This document shows, one piece after another, positions 1-8,535 of a DNA stretch of 64,000 bases. The notes below the pieces were generated by a model, which worked only from the letters and a program-made list of their open reading frames with translations, was not told the DNA's origin and did not search any database. The first letter of the stretch is position 1. Every line of letters begins with the position of its first letter. The stretch lies in NCBI RefSeq assembly GCF_013032505.1, contig NZ_WQCG01000003.1, forward strand, positions 682,001 to 746,000, read 5' to 3'. The position numbers were made by a program, and so were the translations under genes. The DNA is from Ruegeria atlantica (GTDB taxonomy: Bacteria > Pseudomonadota > Alphaproteobacteria > Rhodobacterales > Rhodobacteraceae).

Positions 1-1309
1 GGTGGGCCATGACCTGGACAACAAACCGGCCTTTCTGGACGTCAACCGCCGCCAGGAGGAACCGGGTTTCGGCCGGGGCCGTTTGCCAGGCGTGATCCGT
101 TGCCGAATTTCGCAAACCGCTTTCCGTAACGGCCGAACCCTCGCCCATTGCCTGGGGTCGGTAGGGCAACCCAAGGTCCAGGTTTGTTGCGGCCTTCAAG
201 GGTGTTTCGTCGCCCGTTCGCTCGAATTCCTCCACGCCCTCGAGGTAGCGCGCGACGATTTGCGCCCAGGTTGCCAGGGCAGCGGCGGGGCCGTGAAGCC
301 AATAGGAGACGACGGACGTTGCGCGAACGTCAGGACCCAGCGGAACCAGGTTGCCGTCCTTGCCCTCATGTAGCCACCGGGCCGTCCTGTTTAACTCGGC
401 CTTTTGGTGCGGCTCAATCACCCCGCCACAGTGAAGGCAGGACATATAAGCGGCCGCGCCGCGCTCGGCCGGTGTCCCCTCATCGGGGTAACTCATCCGG
501 TCAAATGTCGGCTCAAACTCGCCCTTACACTCGGGGCATGTCCAATAAAGCCTGGCACGGGTGCCGGTGTTGTAGAGGCCCAAAATTCCCTCGCAGGGCG
601 GGGCCTCATGTGGCGTTTTGGGTTGCCAGCTTTCATCCAGGATCGGAAATCGCGGCGACGATTCCGCCACGTTCATTCCTCGGGTTCCGGCCTGGGTGTG
701 ACGTTTCCGGCCCAGAGCAAATGCGGGTCCCTGGCCTTCTACATCCTGGTAAGCCTTTTGGTCATAGTCGGCCATCAGAACCAGGGGGATAGACCGGCCC
801 GACAGTTTGTTGTCCACCGGCCAATCAACCGTCAATCGACCACCACCCTTGAACGTCTTTTCGTGGGTGTTGTCGATCCGCAGGGCGTCTTTTAGTTCCG
901 GCGAATTCTTGATGATCGGCCCCAATTCCTGGACCGACCACTCGCGCGCCGCCGCCTGGGACATATAGAAAATGGACACCATGCGAGGCGAGGCAATGAC
1001 CGAATGCGCCCAGGGATTGATAATCATTCCCTCGGTTTTGGAGGATCGCGCAGGACCCACGAACACCGCCGACTCAAACCGGCGGGATTGCGTGACGTTC
1101 ATAGGCTCCACCATGTAGGGGGCCACGTCATTGTCCCAGAATTCCCAGGACCCACCGGCATTGATTTTCCGACGCTTGACGGCCTCGGAAACCGTTATCC
1201 TGGCAGGCGGGGAAAGGGCAGGAAGGGCCGCGCGGATCGCGTCCGACACCGGCCGGAAACCGGGAAGGGGCGCGCCCTCGCGGTATTCCGGGGCGTCGTT
1301 TTGCAGCAT
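1..1309 (-). CDS. phage terminase large subunit, GpA family (C-terminus beyond left edge)
   Basis: This is the N-terminal 436 codons of a lambda GpA-type terminase, the motor that cuts concatemeric phage DNA and pumps it into proheads. I translated it directly because it has no stop inside the window. It starts at ATG 1309. Visible features are a P-loop-like segment (FVGPARSSKT, about residue 88), a Walker B-like VLMADYD near residue 175, and a zinc-ribbon pair CPEC...CLHC near residues 260-300, all typical of GpA proteins. The small terminase gene lies upstream, with one 95-residue ORF between them, as expected for a packaging module. The nuclease domain is outside the window. Confidence 0.9.
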   Translation of the reverse strand, partial: MLQNDAPEYREGAPLPGFRPVSDAIRAALPALSPPARITVSEAVKRRKINAGGSWEFWDNDVAPYMVEPMNVTQSRRFESAVFVGPARSSKTEGMIINPWAHSVIASPRMVSIFYMSQAAAREWSVQELGPIIKNSPELKDALRIDNTHEKTFKGGGRLTVDWPVDNKLSGRSIPLVLMADYDQKAYQDVEGQGPAFALGRKRHTQAGTRGMNVAESSPRFPILDESWQPKTPHEAPPCEGILGLYNTGTRARLYWTCPECKGEFEPTFDRMSYPDEGTPAERGAAAYMSCLHCGGVIEPHQKAELNRTARWLHEGKDGNLVPLGPDVRATSVVSYWLHGPAAALATWAQIVARYLEGVEEFERTGDETPLKAATNLDLGLPYRPQAMGEGSAVTESGLRNSATDHAWQTAPAETRFLLAAVDVQKGRFVVQVMAH

Positions 1310-1318
1310 GTCTTGACC

Positions 1319-1606
1319 TTACGCGCCGTAGGGCTTGCCTACCCAAATCCAGGTTCGATCCGGGCGGCTCAGTGTCCCGGTTTCAAGAACCTGCGTCACG
1401 CCAACCGGCAGATAAAGATTGTCCGTCGCGGAATGGATTGTCCGGGTTTCACCGGCCGCCGTCTTAAACGTCACGTCGCCGCCACCCTGGACGTAAAGGC
1501 CAACACCGACGAAACCCAAATCGCTATCGTCGGAGGGCGTGACCGGGACCAGATCATACATAGGGCCGCCCGCCGGAATTAGACCGCTCTTAAACGGATC
1601 GTGCAT
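1319..1606 (-). CDS. small phage protein, possible virion spike-base-like
   Basis: This 95-residue protein sits between the small and large terminase genes. Its ATG has a good ribosome binding site (AGGAG, 7 bases upstream). The pattern is a VTPSD segment, a glycine-rich strand, then LPVGV..VLETGT. It recalls the short beta-rich structural proteins of Rhodobacter-type phages annotated as spike base proteins, but that resemblance is from memory and weak. No catalytic motif, signal peptide or membrane segment is seen. A head-joining or decoration role would fit the position equally well. Confidence 0.6.
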   Translation of the reverse strand: MHDPFKSGLIPAGGPMYDLVPVTPSDDSDLGFVGVGLYVQGGGDVTFKTAAGETRTIHSATDNLYLPVGVTQVLETGTLSRPDRTWIWVGKPYGA

Positions 1607-1652
1607 TGCTTTCTCCTCTTGGATTGTGAGGAGACGCGCGCTTGGCGGCGGG

Positions 1653-2303
1653 TTAAGTCTCCCCGGAAACTATCTCCTCAACGCGGGCAACCGCGTCTAA
1701 CATTGTGGCGTCAATGATCTTTTGCATTGCCTCCACCTCGGCCCCACCCAGGCCCAACTCGCGGGCCAACTTGTCGGGCGCGGCGTCCATCGTGTCGCGG
1801 ATCGCGGCCAGGACCGCCTCGAATTGCTGGGCGGCCTCATCGGCGCGGATAAATTCGCGGCGGGCGTGTGCCGCCAAAATCCACGCCTGTTCAACCTTCA
1901 AAGCCTCGGCCTGTTCCTTGGGGGACAGAGCCATGCGGGCCTGGTCCTGGATGGACCCGCCCGTCAAAGCCATTCTGAGTTGTGCGCTTGCATCCTCGGA
2001 CGCCTGGCGTTGGACCGCCTCGGCCGCCTCGCGGGCTTGTCGCCAGGCGAACGCGACCGACAAACGGAACACGTAAGACCGGCCGTTGGTGCCGCGCTCA
2101 ACAAATGGGATTCGGTCGTCCTCGGGCAGAACCAACCACTTGTCTATGGTGGTGGTGGACACATCCAGGGCGGCGGCCAAAAGATTTTTGTTCACCAGGG
2201 CGTCCGGGACACCCTCGGGCAACGGATACTTTGCAACCAGGTCCCGTTCTGCCCCCAGCATCGGCGGCAATTCCTGGCGCGGCGTTTCGGTTTCGTCCTG
2301 CAT
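1653..2303 (-). CDS. phage terminase small subunit (Nu1/DUF1441-like)
   Basis: This protein of about 216 residues recognises phage DNA and recruits the large terminase. Near residues 37-60 it has a winged-helix-like DNA-binding segment (NKNLLAAALDVSTTTIDKWL), followed by a long helical, alanine- and glutamine-rich region, as in Nu1/DUF1441 proteins. It lies just upstream of the GpA-type large subunit. The start is uncertain. ATG 2303 is used here, with a G-rich stretch about 9 bases upstream; a GTG at 2330 would add nine residues. Confidence 0.75.
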   Translation of the reverse strand: MQDETETPRQELPPMLGAERDLVAKYPLPEGVPDALVNKNLLAAALDVSTTTIDKWLVLPEDDRIPFVERGTNGRSYVFRLSVAFAWRQAREAAEAVQRQASEDASAQLRMALTGGSIQDQARMALSPKEQAEALKVEQAWILAAHARREFIRADEAAQQFEAVLAAIRDTMDAAPDKLARELGLGGAEVEAMQKIIDATMLDAVARVEEIVSGET

Positions 2304-2420
2304 ATCAACAACCCCAATCCAAAAGCCCACCCGTCAGATTTTCAAAATTGACCAAAACAACGCGGCGCGAATAAACCCACGTAACGTTGCCGGGGAAGGA
2401 CCCAAGATTTTCTCGAGGCC

Positions 2421-3020
2421 CTAACGCCGACGGGTGGCAAAGGCTTTGATTAGGGCGCGCTCGAGGTGGACGGGGAAGCGGTGGCCCGCAGTCTTTGCGG
2501 CCGACCGTCTAAACGAAAGGCGCGCCTCATATCGGGCGCGCGGAATGTAGGACATTAGCTTGACCAGCTTTTTGCCCTGGCGTTTGTAGATGCCCGCGCC
2601 CCGCGCCGATCCGTTGGGCTTACCCGAGAACACCTTGGGGTTCGCCAGGTTGCGCTTAACCGCACCTTTCGGCAGGTTGCCGTATTTGTTCACGCGGACT
2701 TTCTGGGGAACAACGATAGCCCGGCGGGGTGCCTGGCGTGTGCCGCCCTCCTCCTGTTTCTTGAGGTAGCGGGCTTGGATCGGTTTGACGAAAACGCGCG
2801 CCTCGAGGCGTCGTTTAGTGGACCGGCGGATCGCATACGCCTTGCGGGTGAATGGTGTGGGGCGGTCAAAGACCTTGGACAGGCGGCGGGTTTCGTTCTT
2901 GTGAACATCCCCGGCCGTGTTGTTGAGGGCGACAGATGCCGCGAAAGGAAGTTGCCGACGGCCCACGTCCGACAGGTCGCGCTCAACGTCACGCAAATTA
3001 GATTGGAGGCTCATTCGCAT
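2421..3020 (-). CDS. phage morphogenesis protein, minor tail Z-like
   Basis: This very basic protein of about 199 residues resembles the minor tail protein Z / virion morphogenesis class. It has an early amphipathic helix (LRDVERDLSDVGRRQLPFAASVALN), a Phe-Asp-Arg-Pro-Thr-Pro-Phe-Thr motif followed by KAYAIRRSTKR, and a basic C-terminus. The family is thought to act in tail completion. Its place beside the terminase genes is less usual for a tail protein, so a head-associated role is possible. The ATG at 3020 is used; GTG 3032 and ATG 3014 are alternatives. Confidence 0.6.
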   Translation of the reverse strand: MRMSLQSNLRDVERDLSDVGRRQLPFAASVALNNTAGDVHKNETRRLSKVFDRPTPFTRKAYAIRRSTKRRLEARVFVKPIQARYLKKQEEGGTRQAPRRAIVVPQKVRVNKYGNLPKGAVKRNLANPKVFSGKPNGSARGAGIYKRQGKKLVKLMSYIPRARYEARLSFRRSAAKTAGHRFPVHLERALIKAFATRRR

Positions 3021-3159
3021 GGCGGTTCGCACCTATCGGACGTGGGGGGATGCGGCGGCGGACGGTCAACCAGACAACTAGGGGGAAGTATGGGACCGAT
3101 TCCGCCACCTTGACTTGAACGCTACGGAGGGCGTTCTGAAAGTCAAGAACTTTTTTCAA
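2998..3159 (-). CDS. possible small ORF with TTG start overlapping the upstream stop
   Basis: A 53-residue reading frame begins at TTG 3159, whose bases overlap the TGA of the upstream gene (TTGA), and ends inside the start of the next gene. It would fill the otherwise unexplained 3033-3155 gap. The product begins MKKVLDFQNALRSVQVK and has a short hydrophobic stretch PYFPLVVWL. The GGAG sequence touches the start codon, which is too close for a normal ribosome binding site, so this remains a weak call. Confidence 0.25.
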   Translation of the reverse strand: MKKVLDFQNALRSVQVKVAESVPYFPLVVWLTVRRRIPPRPIGANRHANEPPI

Positions 3160-3686
3160 CTCCAAGGCGATTTTGTTTGACCGATTGCAACCGATACGCG
3201 ATTGGCGGCGGCGATAAAGGCCGATTGCAAAGCCTCCATTCGCTTTGCGGATCGGGCCAGGCCCAGGTGTCCCTTGAGGTAAGCCTGCATAGACACATCC
3301 GCCAGGCACACGCGCCGCCATAGGTGCGTGGGATCGGCGGCAACCAGGGGCTTATGGCTCAACACGATAGGCGGGGCAACCACGGCCGCCTCCATTTTCC
3401 GCAGGAATTCCACCTGGTCCACCACGGTTGCCTGGCGGCCCTCTTTCGACGGCGCGCCGCCCTGGCAACCAGACCCGGCCAGGCTATCACGGGGCATTGT
3501 CGCGCCACCGGCCAGGACGGCCTCGGCCGTGGCGGTGTAGATTTCGACGGCGTGGCGGGATGCGGGTTCCAGGCGGTCCAGGATCACCGGCCCACGGCGA
3601 CGGAACACAAAGTCCAGGCGCTTGCCGTCACGGATTGCGGCGGCCTCAAAGTTTTCCATGCTGGCCGGGTTGGTGGGTTCGTTCAT
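3156..3686 (-). CDS. unidentified phage protein at head of the packaging module
   Basis: I do not recognise this 176-residue protein with confidence. The start at ATG 3686 is chosen for its AAGGAA ribosome binding site; a longer frame extends upstream without one. The C-terminal 50 residues (WRRVCLADVSMQAYLKGHLGLARSAKRMEAL and on) look like a helix-turn-helix-type tail of the kind seen in DUF6456 regulators, so a late-gene regulator is conceivable. It is the first gene after the AT-rich gap and precedes the terminase block. Confidence 0.55.
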   Translation of the reverse strand: MNEPTNPASMENFEAAAIRDGKRLDFVFRRRGPVILDRLEPASRHAVEIYTATAEAVLAGGATMPRDSLAGSGCQGGAPSKEGRQATVVDQVEFLRKMEAAVVAPPIVLSHKPLVAADPTHLWRRVCLADVSMQAYLKGHLGLARSAKRMEALQSAFIAAANRVSVAIGQTKSPWS

Positions 3687-4081
3687 TCGGTCGGTTCCTT
3701 TTGTCGTTCGGTGTGCCAGGGTGACCAGGGGGACCAGGGACGCGCGCCTTATAGGTCCTATAGTTTTGGTCGTTATTTGTGTTTTCTTATGTGTGTTAGA
3801 TACATTCCCTATACTCCCCAATTATATATATTAAGGGATATATACTATATAACACACTGTTTTTACTGCATTTCTCCAAAATTCGCGGCTCCCCAAACCC
3901 CGGAAAATCGCTCCCCTGCCCGTCCCTTTCGGTCCCTGGGAAATGCCCGCGCCCCCTACAATTCACCGTCAAGCCGCTTGCGGCTTGTCCTTTTAATCTC
4001 TCGCCCTTCCCTAACTCCCCGACCTCGGGGGGAGGATTTGACATTGCAATAAGAGTTATAAGGGGGCGCGGGGTGGAAAGG
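3687..4081. promoter_or_regulatory. AT-rich intergenic region; candidate late promoter or replication origin
   Basis: This gap of about 395 bases between the early and packaging modules contains the most AT-rich stretch of the prophage (about 3775-3870, with several TATATA runs). Such a local drop in GC suits a promoter for the leftward packaging genes or an origin melted by the nearby helicase. A perfect hairpin, AAGCCGC-TT-GCGGCTT, lies at 3971-3986 and is followed on the + strand by a short T-rich stretch. No convincing ORF is present. Confidence 0.4.
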
Positions 4082-4327
4082 TCAGGCGGTGCGGGTCAGC
4101 TTAACGGCGCGGGTCAGCTTGGCGTGAATGCTGGGGTGCGCAATCACGCCGCCAGGGATCATATAGGCCAGGTGTTCAATTCGATCCGTGCGACCATACT
4201 TGCCGCGCGTTCGGCGCAACCGTCGCTTTGTGCGTGGCTTGTCCGGGAATATTGGGACCATCCTATAGGCTTGATCCGAGACGAACACACGAACGCCACC
4301 GATTGACGCAATGGGATTGGGTTTCAT
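4082..4327 (-). CDS. small basic phage protein, unknown function
   Basis: This 81-residue basic protein starts at ATG 4327 behind AGGAACC. The middle is rich in Arg and Lys (KPRTKRRLRRTRGKYGR), which suggests nucleic-acid contact, but no known domain is recognised. It is the last gene of the early operon before the AT-rich gap. Confidence 0.5.
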   Translation of the reverse strand: MKPNPIASIGGVRVFVSDQAYRMVPIFPDKPRTKRRLRRTRGKYGRTDRIEHLAYMIPGGVIAHPSIHAKLTRAVKLTRTA

Positions 4328-4404
4328 GCTTTGGGTTCCTTTTGCGGGGACAGTTGAGCCTTGCGCCATGTGTGGGGGCGCGGGGACGGTGAAGGGGCGC
4401 GGGG

Positions 4405-4716
4405 TCAGTCAGTCAGGGCGATAGGCGGCAATCCGTGGACCTCATCACCTTCAAGATAGAGGCGGATTAACATGGCGATTGCTTGCTTGATTTCGTCCCG
4501 GACATGGGCGGTTGTCTCGCGGCCCTCGGCGCAATGGATCGCGGCTTTGACCACCTCGCCCGCCTCCTCGGCCACTTTGGAAATCAGGTAATTGGGCTGG
4601 GGGTATTTGATAGACGCCTTGCCCGCCTCGTGGATTGCGTCCCGGATCAAAAGGGACAGCTTGTCGGTTGCCTCGGCCTCGGCTTGCGCCGCCATATACG
4701 CGGTGTGTGAAATCAT
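4405..4716 (-). CDS. MazG-like nucleotide pyrophosphohydrolase
   Basis: This 103-residue protein carries the all-alpha NTP-pyrophosphatase core: a helix with EEAGE (VAEEAGEVVKAA), then VRDEIKQAIAMLIRL. MazG-type enzymes hydrolyse NTPs to NMP and pyrophosphate. Phage versions are thought to adjust nucleotide or alarmone pools during infection. The second metal-binding motif normally reads ExxD; here it reads ExxQ, so activity is uncertain. The start at ATG 4716 has AAAGGA 8 bases upstream; a longer frame from 4761 overlaps the helicase gene. Confidence 0.7.
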   Translation of the reverse strand: MISHTAYMAAQAEAEATDKLSLLIRDAIHEAGKASIKYPQPNYLISKVAEEAGEVVKAAIHCAEGRETTAHVRDEIKQAIAMLIRLYLEGDEVHGLPPIALTD

Positions 4717-4741
4717 AGGATTGTCCTTTGTGATTTGGGGG

Positions 4742-6439
4742 TTATCGGTCGCCGTGGTCATATGCCGGGGGCGGTTCCTCGAGGTACTTCTGGACCAGGG
4801 CGTCGTCCTTGAACTTGAAGCCGCGAAACACCATCAGGCCGTTAGATTTGCCTTTCTCGAACCCCTTTTCTGACAGGTTGTCGCGCAACGCCGCGTCTGA
4901 ATAAATCCGCGCGCCGTTGTCCCTGGCCCAGGCTTTGAACACCCGGAAGAATTCCGACGTCCTGGTCCTGGAATTCGGGTCCAGGTCCGCGCAATCGCGC
5001 AGGAACGAACCCACCGGGTCGGCCGCTTCCATGATCCGCTCTTTAAGGGCCAGCATAGACTCGGGCGGATCAATGCCCGGCGGGGTGCCGGTGCCACGCT
5101 CGAGGCGGATATAAAACTCGCGGAACCCGTCCAGCATCCAGTTAAGAATGCCCGGCAATTCGGCGCGCATTGCGGCCTCAACCTCGAGGGTGTTTCGCCG
5201 CAACTCGGGCGGCAATTCCCGCAAATTGACCTCCAAGGGAATGAACACCAGACGCCGCCGGGTGCCTTCGTCCTCATCTTTGATTTTTGGGGTCCGGTTG
5301 AACGAAATCACGGGAACCCCGGTCGGCCGGTAGACGAATTGAGGCATACCCAGGGCGCGGGCGGGCCTCAGATCGCCGCCGGTCAAGGATTTGAGTTTCT
5401 TTGCGCTGAAAACGTCCGTGACGGCCGGTTCGGACGCCAGGATCATCCGCGCGCCTGGCAAATCGACCTCCTCGGGCGTGGCCTGGCCCGCGCTTTGGTT
5501 CTGGGTTTGCAGGAACATTTCCACCTTTGCCGGTGAAGCGTAGCCGCCGAAAGTCCCCAGGACCTCGCCAATCATGGCTGTTAGGGTGGACTTGCCGTTG
5601 CCGCCCGATCCACGCAGCAGGAGGGCAACCTGGGCGACGTTCTGGCCGAATAGCAGCGCCCCAAACGCGCGTTGTGCGCAGCGACGGATTGCAGGGTCAG
5701 GCAGGATCAATTCCATAAAATCCTCCCATTCTGGACAGCTTGCGCCAGGGATAAACGGCGTCCCCGCGCATTTGGTCGGACGCTGGGCGCGGTCAATCGG
5801 GATCAGCCAATCCTTGCGCCAGGCGGCCAGGTCTGAGGCCGTCACGTCGCCGTCCGTGTCCATCGGTGGGCAATCCTTCACCTGGCGCAGATCAACCGCG
5901 CCGTTTTGAACAACAAACACCCAGGGGTCCGCGTCCAGGTCCTGGATTTCGGCGCGGACTTGCCACTCGCAAGCCTTCAAGGCTTTGTTTTGCTTGTCCA
6001 CGTTGCCGACCGTCGTTTGGTGCTTGCGCAGCAATGCAATTCGGTCCCCACGCATGGCGAAAATTGCGTCGTCTGCGTTCAAGAACTTGCGGGGGTTCTT
6101 GGTCTTTTCCGACTCGCGGCGGCGGAAACGCTCCACCTCGAGGTCGTCAAATTCCAGCTTTTTGACCGCCTCGATTTCCTCCTCGATCAGATCAGGAAGG
6201 CGCGCGGCAATCTCGGCCGACGTCAAAGAACCGGATTGAAACGAAAAGCGGTTTCCGTCCCAAACACCCCAGCCTTTACCCAGGACGAACAGGAGGTCCT
6301 GGCCGTAGGCGGCCAGGAGGCGGCGGGCGTTGCCCCGATCGTTCAATTCGAGTTGCGCGCGCTCCTCTACAGGCATTTTGAACCGTTCCGCGCGGGCGGT
6401 GGCCTGTTCTTGCCCTGGCAATTGGTCAATCATACCCAT
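4742..6439 (-). CDS. phage replicative helicase, P4-alpha/D5-like SF3 ATPase
   Basis: This 565-residue protein has a superfamily-3 helicase core: Walker A GSGGNGKST at residues 277-285, a Walker B-like segment (RMILASEP) near 331-338, and a sensor segment VISFNRTP near 377-384. A D5 N-terminal-type region precedes the core. It would unwind the phage origin. The separate primase gene directly upstream ends three bases before this start, so the two are translationally coupled and form one replication module. The start ATG 6439 has AAGG 7 bases upstream. Confidence 0.88.
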   Translation of the reverse strand: MGMIDQLPGQEQATARAERFKMPVEERAQLELNDRGNARRLLAAYGQDLLFVLGKGWGVWDGNRFSFQSGSLTSAEIAARLPDLIEEEIEAVKKLEFDDLEVERFRRRESEKTKNPRKFLNADDAIFAMRGDRIALLRKHQTTVGNVDKQNKALKACEWQVRAEIQDLDADPWVFVVQNGAVDLRQVKDCPPMDTDGDVTASDLAAWRKDWLIPIDRAQRPTKCAGTPFIPGASCPEWEDFMELILPDPAIRRCAQRAFGALLFGQNVAQVALLLRGSGGNGKSTLTAMIGEVLGTFGGYASPAKVEMFLQTQNQSAGQATPEEVDLPGARMILASEPAVTDVFSAKKLKSLTGGDLRPARALGMPQFVYRPTGVPVISFNRTPKIKDEDEGTRRRLVFIPLEVNLRELPPELRRNTLEVEAAMRAELPGILNWMLDGFREFYIRLERGTGTPPGIDPPESMLALKERIMEAADPVGSFLRDCADLDPNSRTRTSEFFRVFKAWARDNGARIYSDAALRDNLSEKGFEKGKSNGLMVFRGFKFKDDALVQKYLEEPPPAYDHGDR

Positions 6440-6442
6440 TCG

Positions 6443-7582
6443 TTAGCCTTTCAAACTTTCAACCACCGACACGTCCGCGAAATCCTGGTCCAGGTCCCAG
6501 CGGTCATGCGGTACGGTTAGGAGAACAGACAGGCCCAGGCCCCGCAGACGGGCGGCCGCGCCTTCGTATAGTTCGCGCGCCTCGCGCGGGTTCTTGCTGG
6601 AACCTTCCCCCAGGATAAGCACCTCCTGGACACCGGGGCGCGGGGTCCAGAGTTGCGTTTTATCCTGGGCGGGTCCGGTAATTGCGCCGCGCGACAGGGC
6701 GGCCTCGGCCGACCACTGGACGCCGCCCTGGGAAACCAGGTCCGAATAGGCAACCAGGGTCGTTTCGATACCCTCGCCCAGGACAACAGCCTGGGAAGGC
6801 GGGGAAAGGACGCAGGGTTGGCCCATCAGCTCACCCGTTCGGCCGATCCACTGTTTTTCGACCTTGCGGCCGTCCTGGTGACGTGCGCGGGCGGTGGGTG
6901 TGATCCAGGTTCTATGCACACCCAGGATTTTCTCGCGGCCGATTGCCCCAATCATGGCCGCGCCGGAATAATCGGCCGGTCTGTTGCGGTCATAACCGCC
7001 GTCCCAATGATCCAGGCACGGGGCAACGCGCAAGGTTCCTGGAACGCCACCAATGACAGACAGACGGACACCGCGCGCCGTCAAGTATTGGGGCAGGATC
7101 GCGCCGCCCAGGTGACGGCCGCGCGCCTTGATCGCGTTAGGATTTGGAATGTCCGAACCCTGCCAAAGGCGCAGGGCCATTCGGTGGCCGTTTTCGGCCT
7201 GGCGGGCGGCCTCGCGTTCGGACCGCTCTTTCGCCTGGGCGCGCTTGGTTTCAATCTCGCGCTTTTTCTCCTCGGACAACTCGCCCGCGATTCCGGCCTC
7301 CTCGGCCAGGCGGCGGACGGCCGACACGAAATCCAGGCCGTGCAACTTCATTGTGAAGTCAATCACGGTCCCGCCTTCATGACAGCCAAAGCACTTGAAG
7401 AAACCGCCGGTCCCGCCCTTTTCGACAACGTGAAAGGATGCCGTGTTTTCACCGTGCAGGGGGCAAGGCCCCCACCAGTCGCCCTTGTTCGGACTGGATT
7501 TTTTGAGGTCCCAGGCAACCCCGGCCGCCTCGGCAACTTCCCTTAGCGAAACCTCGGATTTGATGCGGTCGGATTTGTTCAT
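6443..7582 (-). CDS. phage DNA primase with CHC2 zinc finger and Toprim-like domain
   Basis: This 379-residue primase has a CHC2 zinc site at C40, H43, C64 and C67. A charged helical linker follows at about 100-130, and a Toprim-like domain from about 264 begins with the metal-binding glutamate in LGEGIETT. The second Toprim motif, usually DxD, reads LILGEGSSK at about 322-330, so the acidic pair is degenerate. The start overlaps the upstream stop as ATGA (7579-7582). It works with the adjacent SF3 helicase to start phage replication. Confidence 0.85.
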   Translation of the reverse strand: MNKSDRIKSEVSLREVAEAAGVAWDLKKSSPNKGDWWGPCPLHGENTASFHVVEKGGTGGFFKCFGCHEGGTVIDFTMKLHGLDFVSAVRRLAEEAGIAGELSEEKKREIETKRAQAKERSEREAARQAENGHRMALRLWQGSDIPNPNAIKARGRHLGGAILPQYLTARGVRLSVIGGVPGTLRVAPCLDHWDGGYDRNRPADYSGAAMIGAIGREKILGVHRTWITPTARARHQDGRKVEKQWIGRTGELMGQPCVLSPPSQAVVLGEGIETTLVAYSDLVSQGGVQWSAEAALSRGAITGPAQDKTQLWTPRPGVQEVLILGEGSSKNPREARELYEGAAARLRGLGLSVLLTVPHDRWDLDQDFADVSVVESLKG

Positions 7583-7896
7583 TTTCTACCCTTGAAGGTT
7601 ACGCGGGTGAGGTGATCCAGGATCGCCTGGTCCAGGCGGCGGGCCGCTTCCCGCCAAAAGGCGGTGTCAGCGTCTCGCCAGGTCTGGGGGCGCGGTTCGT
7701 GGTGCGCGTCGCAATACAGGTTGCCGTCCTCATCAGCGCGCGCCAGGTTGTCGGCCGTGACGTGTTCACCGCACAGCAGACAGTGGCGCGCCTCCTGGTC
7801 GTCCCCCACGCAATCCTGGATCAGCTTTTCACGGGCGGCGCGTTCGTCGGCCTTTTGGGCGGCCCACCCCACGACGGTTTGCGGTTGATTGTTCAA
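7579..7896 (-). CDS. small phage zinc-finger protein, unknown function
   Basis: This protein of about 105 residues has a probable zinc site formed by CLLC and, about 18 residues later, CDAHH. A helical C-terminus (WREAARRLDQAILDHL) follows. The start is interesting. AGGAGG is only one base from an ATG at 7902, but seven bases from a TTG at 7896, and that TTG overlaps the upstream stop as TTGA. I prefer the TTG. The gene lies in the overlapping early operon just before the primase. Confidence 0.6.
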   Translation of the reverse strand: MNNQPQTVVGWAAQKADERAAREKLIQDCVGDDQEARHCLLCGEHVTADNLARADEDGNLYCDAHHEPRPQTWRDADTAFWREAARRLDQAILDHLTRVTFKGRK

Positions 7897-8498
7897 CGGC
7901 ATTCCTCCTGGGCGCGGGCCTCCTCGAGGGCCTGGACCCGCGAATGGAACAAGGCGGCGGAGAATGGGCCATTTTGGGCGGCGTGGCGGTGGGCAAATTC
8001 GATCCAGGCGGACCCAACGTCGGCCCACTCGGCCGGAACCTGGGGCGCAGGTTCCCAGGCGTCGGGCGTGACCAGGTGGAGGCGTTCAACCTCAAACGCC
8101 AGATAGTCGATTTGCTTGATTGCCGGGTGGAATTCGGCCGGGATTTGGAACCGCCGGGCAACCGCATTCCAAAGGCCCAATTCAAGGGGGCCATAGTCGC
8201 GCAGCAGAACCTTAACCGGCGTGATCATGTCGGCCAGGACGTATTCCGGCGCATCGTGCAAAAGCGCCTGCAGTCGCGCCCAGATCGGCAAACCCATCTG
8301 GTCCGCGACAGCCTCGCAAAACAGCGAATGCCAGGTCACGGGGTACGGGGGAAGATCGTCGCGCGTATGCCCGCCAAAACGGTATTTGCGGGACAGGCCG
8401 CGCGCCAGGTCTTTTGTGACGATCAACGCGGGGTCGGGTTTGCGGACGTCCAGGAGGTGGGTTCCGGTCCAAACGATGCCATTGAAACGTGGGTCCAT
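7893..8498 (-). CDS. HD-domain phosphohydrolase (YfbR-like)
   Basis: This 201-residue protein shows the HD-superfamily signature: WHSLFCEAVAD near residue 60, LLHDAPEYV near 85, and a later KQIDYLAFE aspartate. This matches the YfbR/YedJ class that dephosphorylates deoxynucleoside monophosphates. In a phage operon with a MazG-like gene, a nucleotide-pool role is likely, though the substrate is not known. The start ATG 8498 has GGAG upstream; a longer frame to 8687 lacks a good signal. Confidence 0.75.
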   Translation of the reverse strand: MDPRFNGIVWTGTHLLDVRKPDPALIVTKDLARGLSRKYRFGGHTRDDLPPYPVTWHSLFCEAVADQMGLPIWARLQALLHDAPEYVLADMITPVKVLLRDYGPLELGLWNAVARRFQIPAEFHPAIKQIDYLAFEVERLHLVTPDAWEPAPQVPAEWADVGSAWIEFAHRHAAQNGPFSAALFHSRVQALEEARAQEECR

Positions 8499-8535
8499 GA
8501 TAATCTCCATTTTTGGGTGGCGCTGGCGCGCAATC

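Noticed and set aside
3796..4044. 82-residue minus-strand ORF in the AT-rich gap
   Set aside because: Composition follows the non-coding AT-rich sequence, there is no ribosome site and no domain-like pattern.
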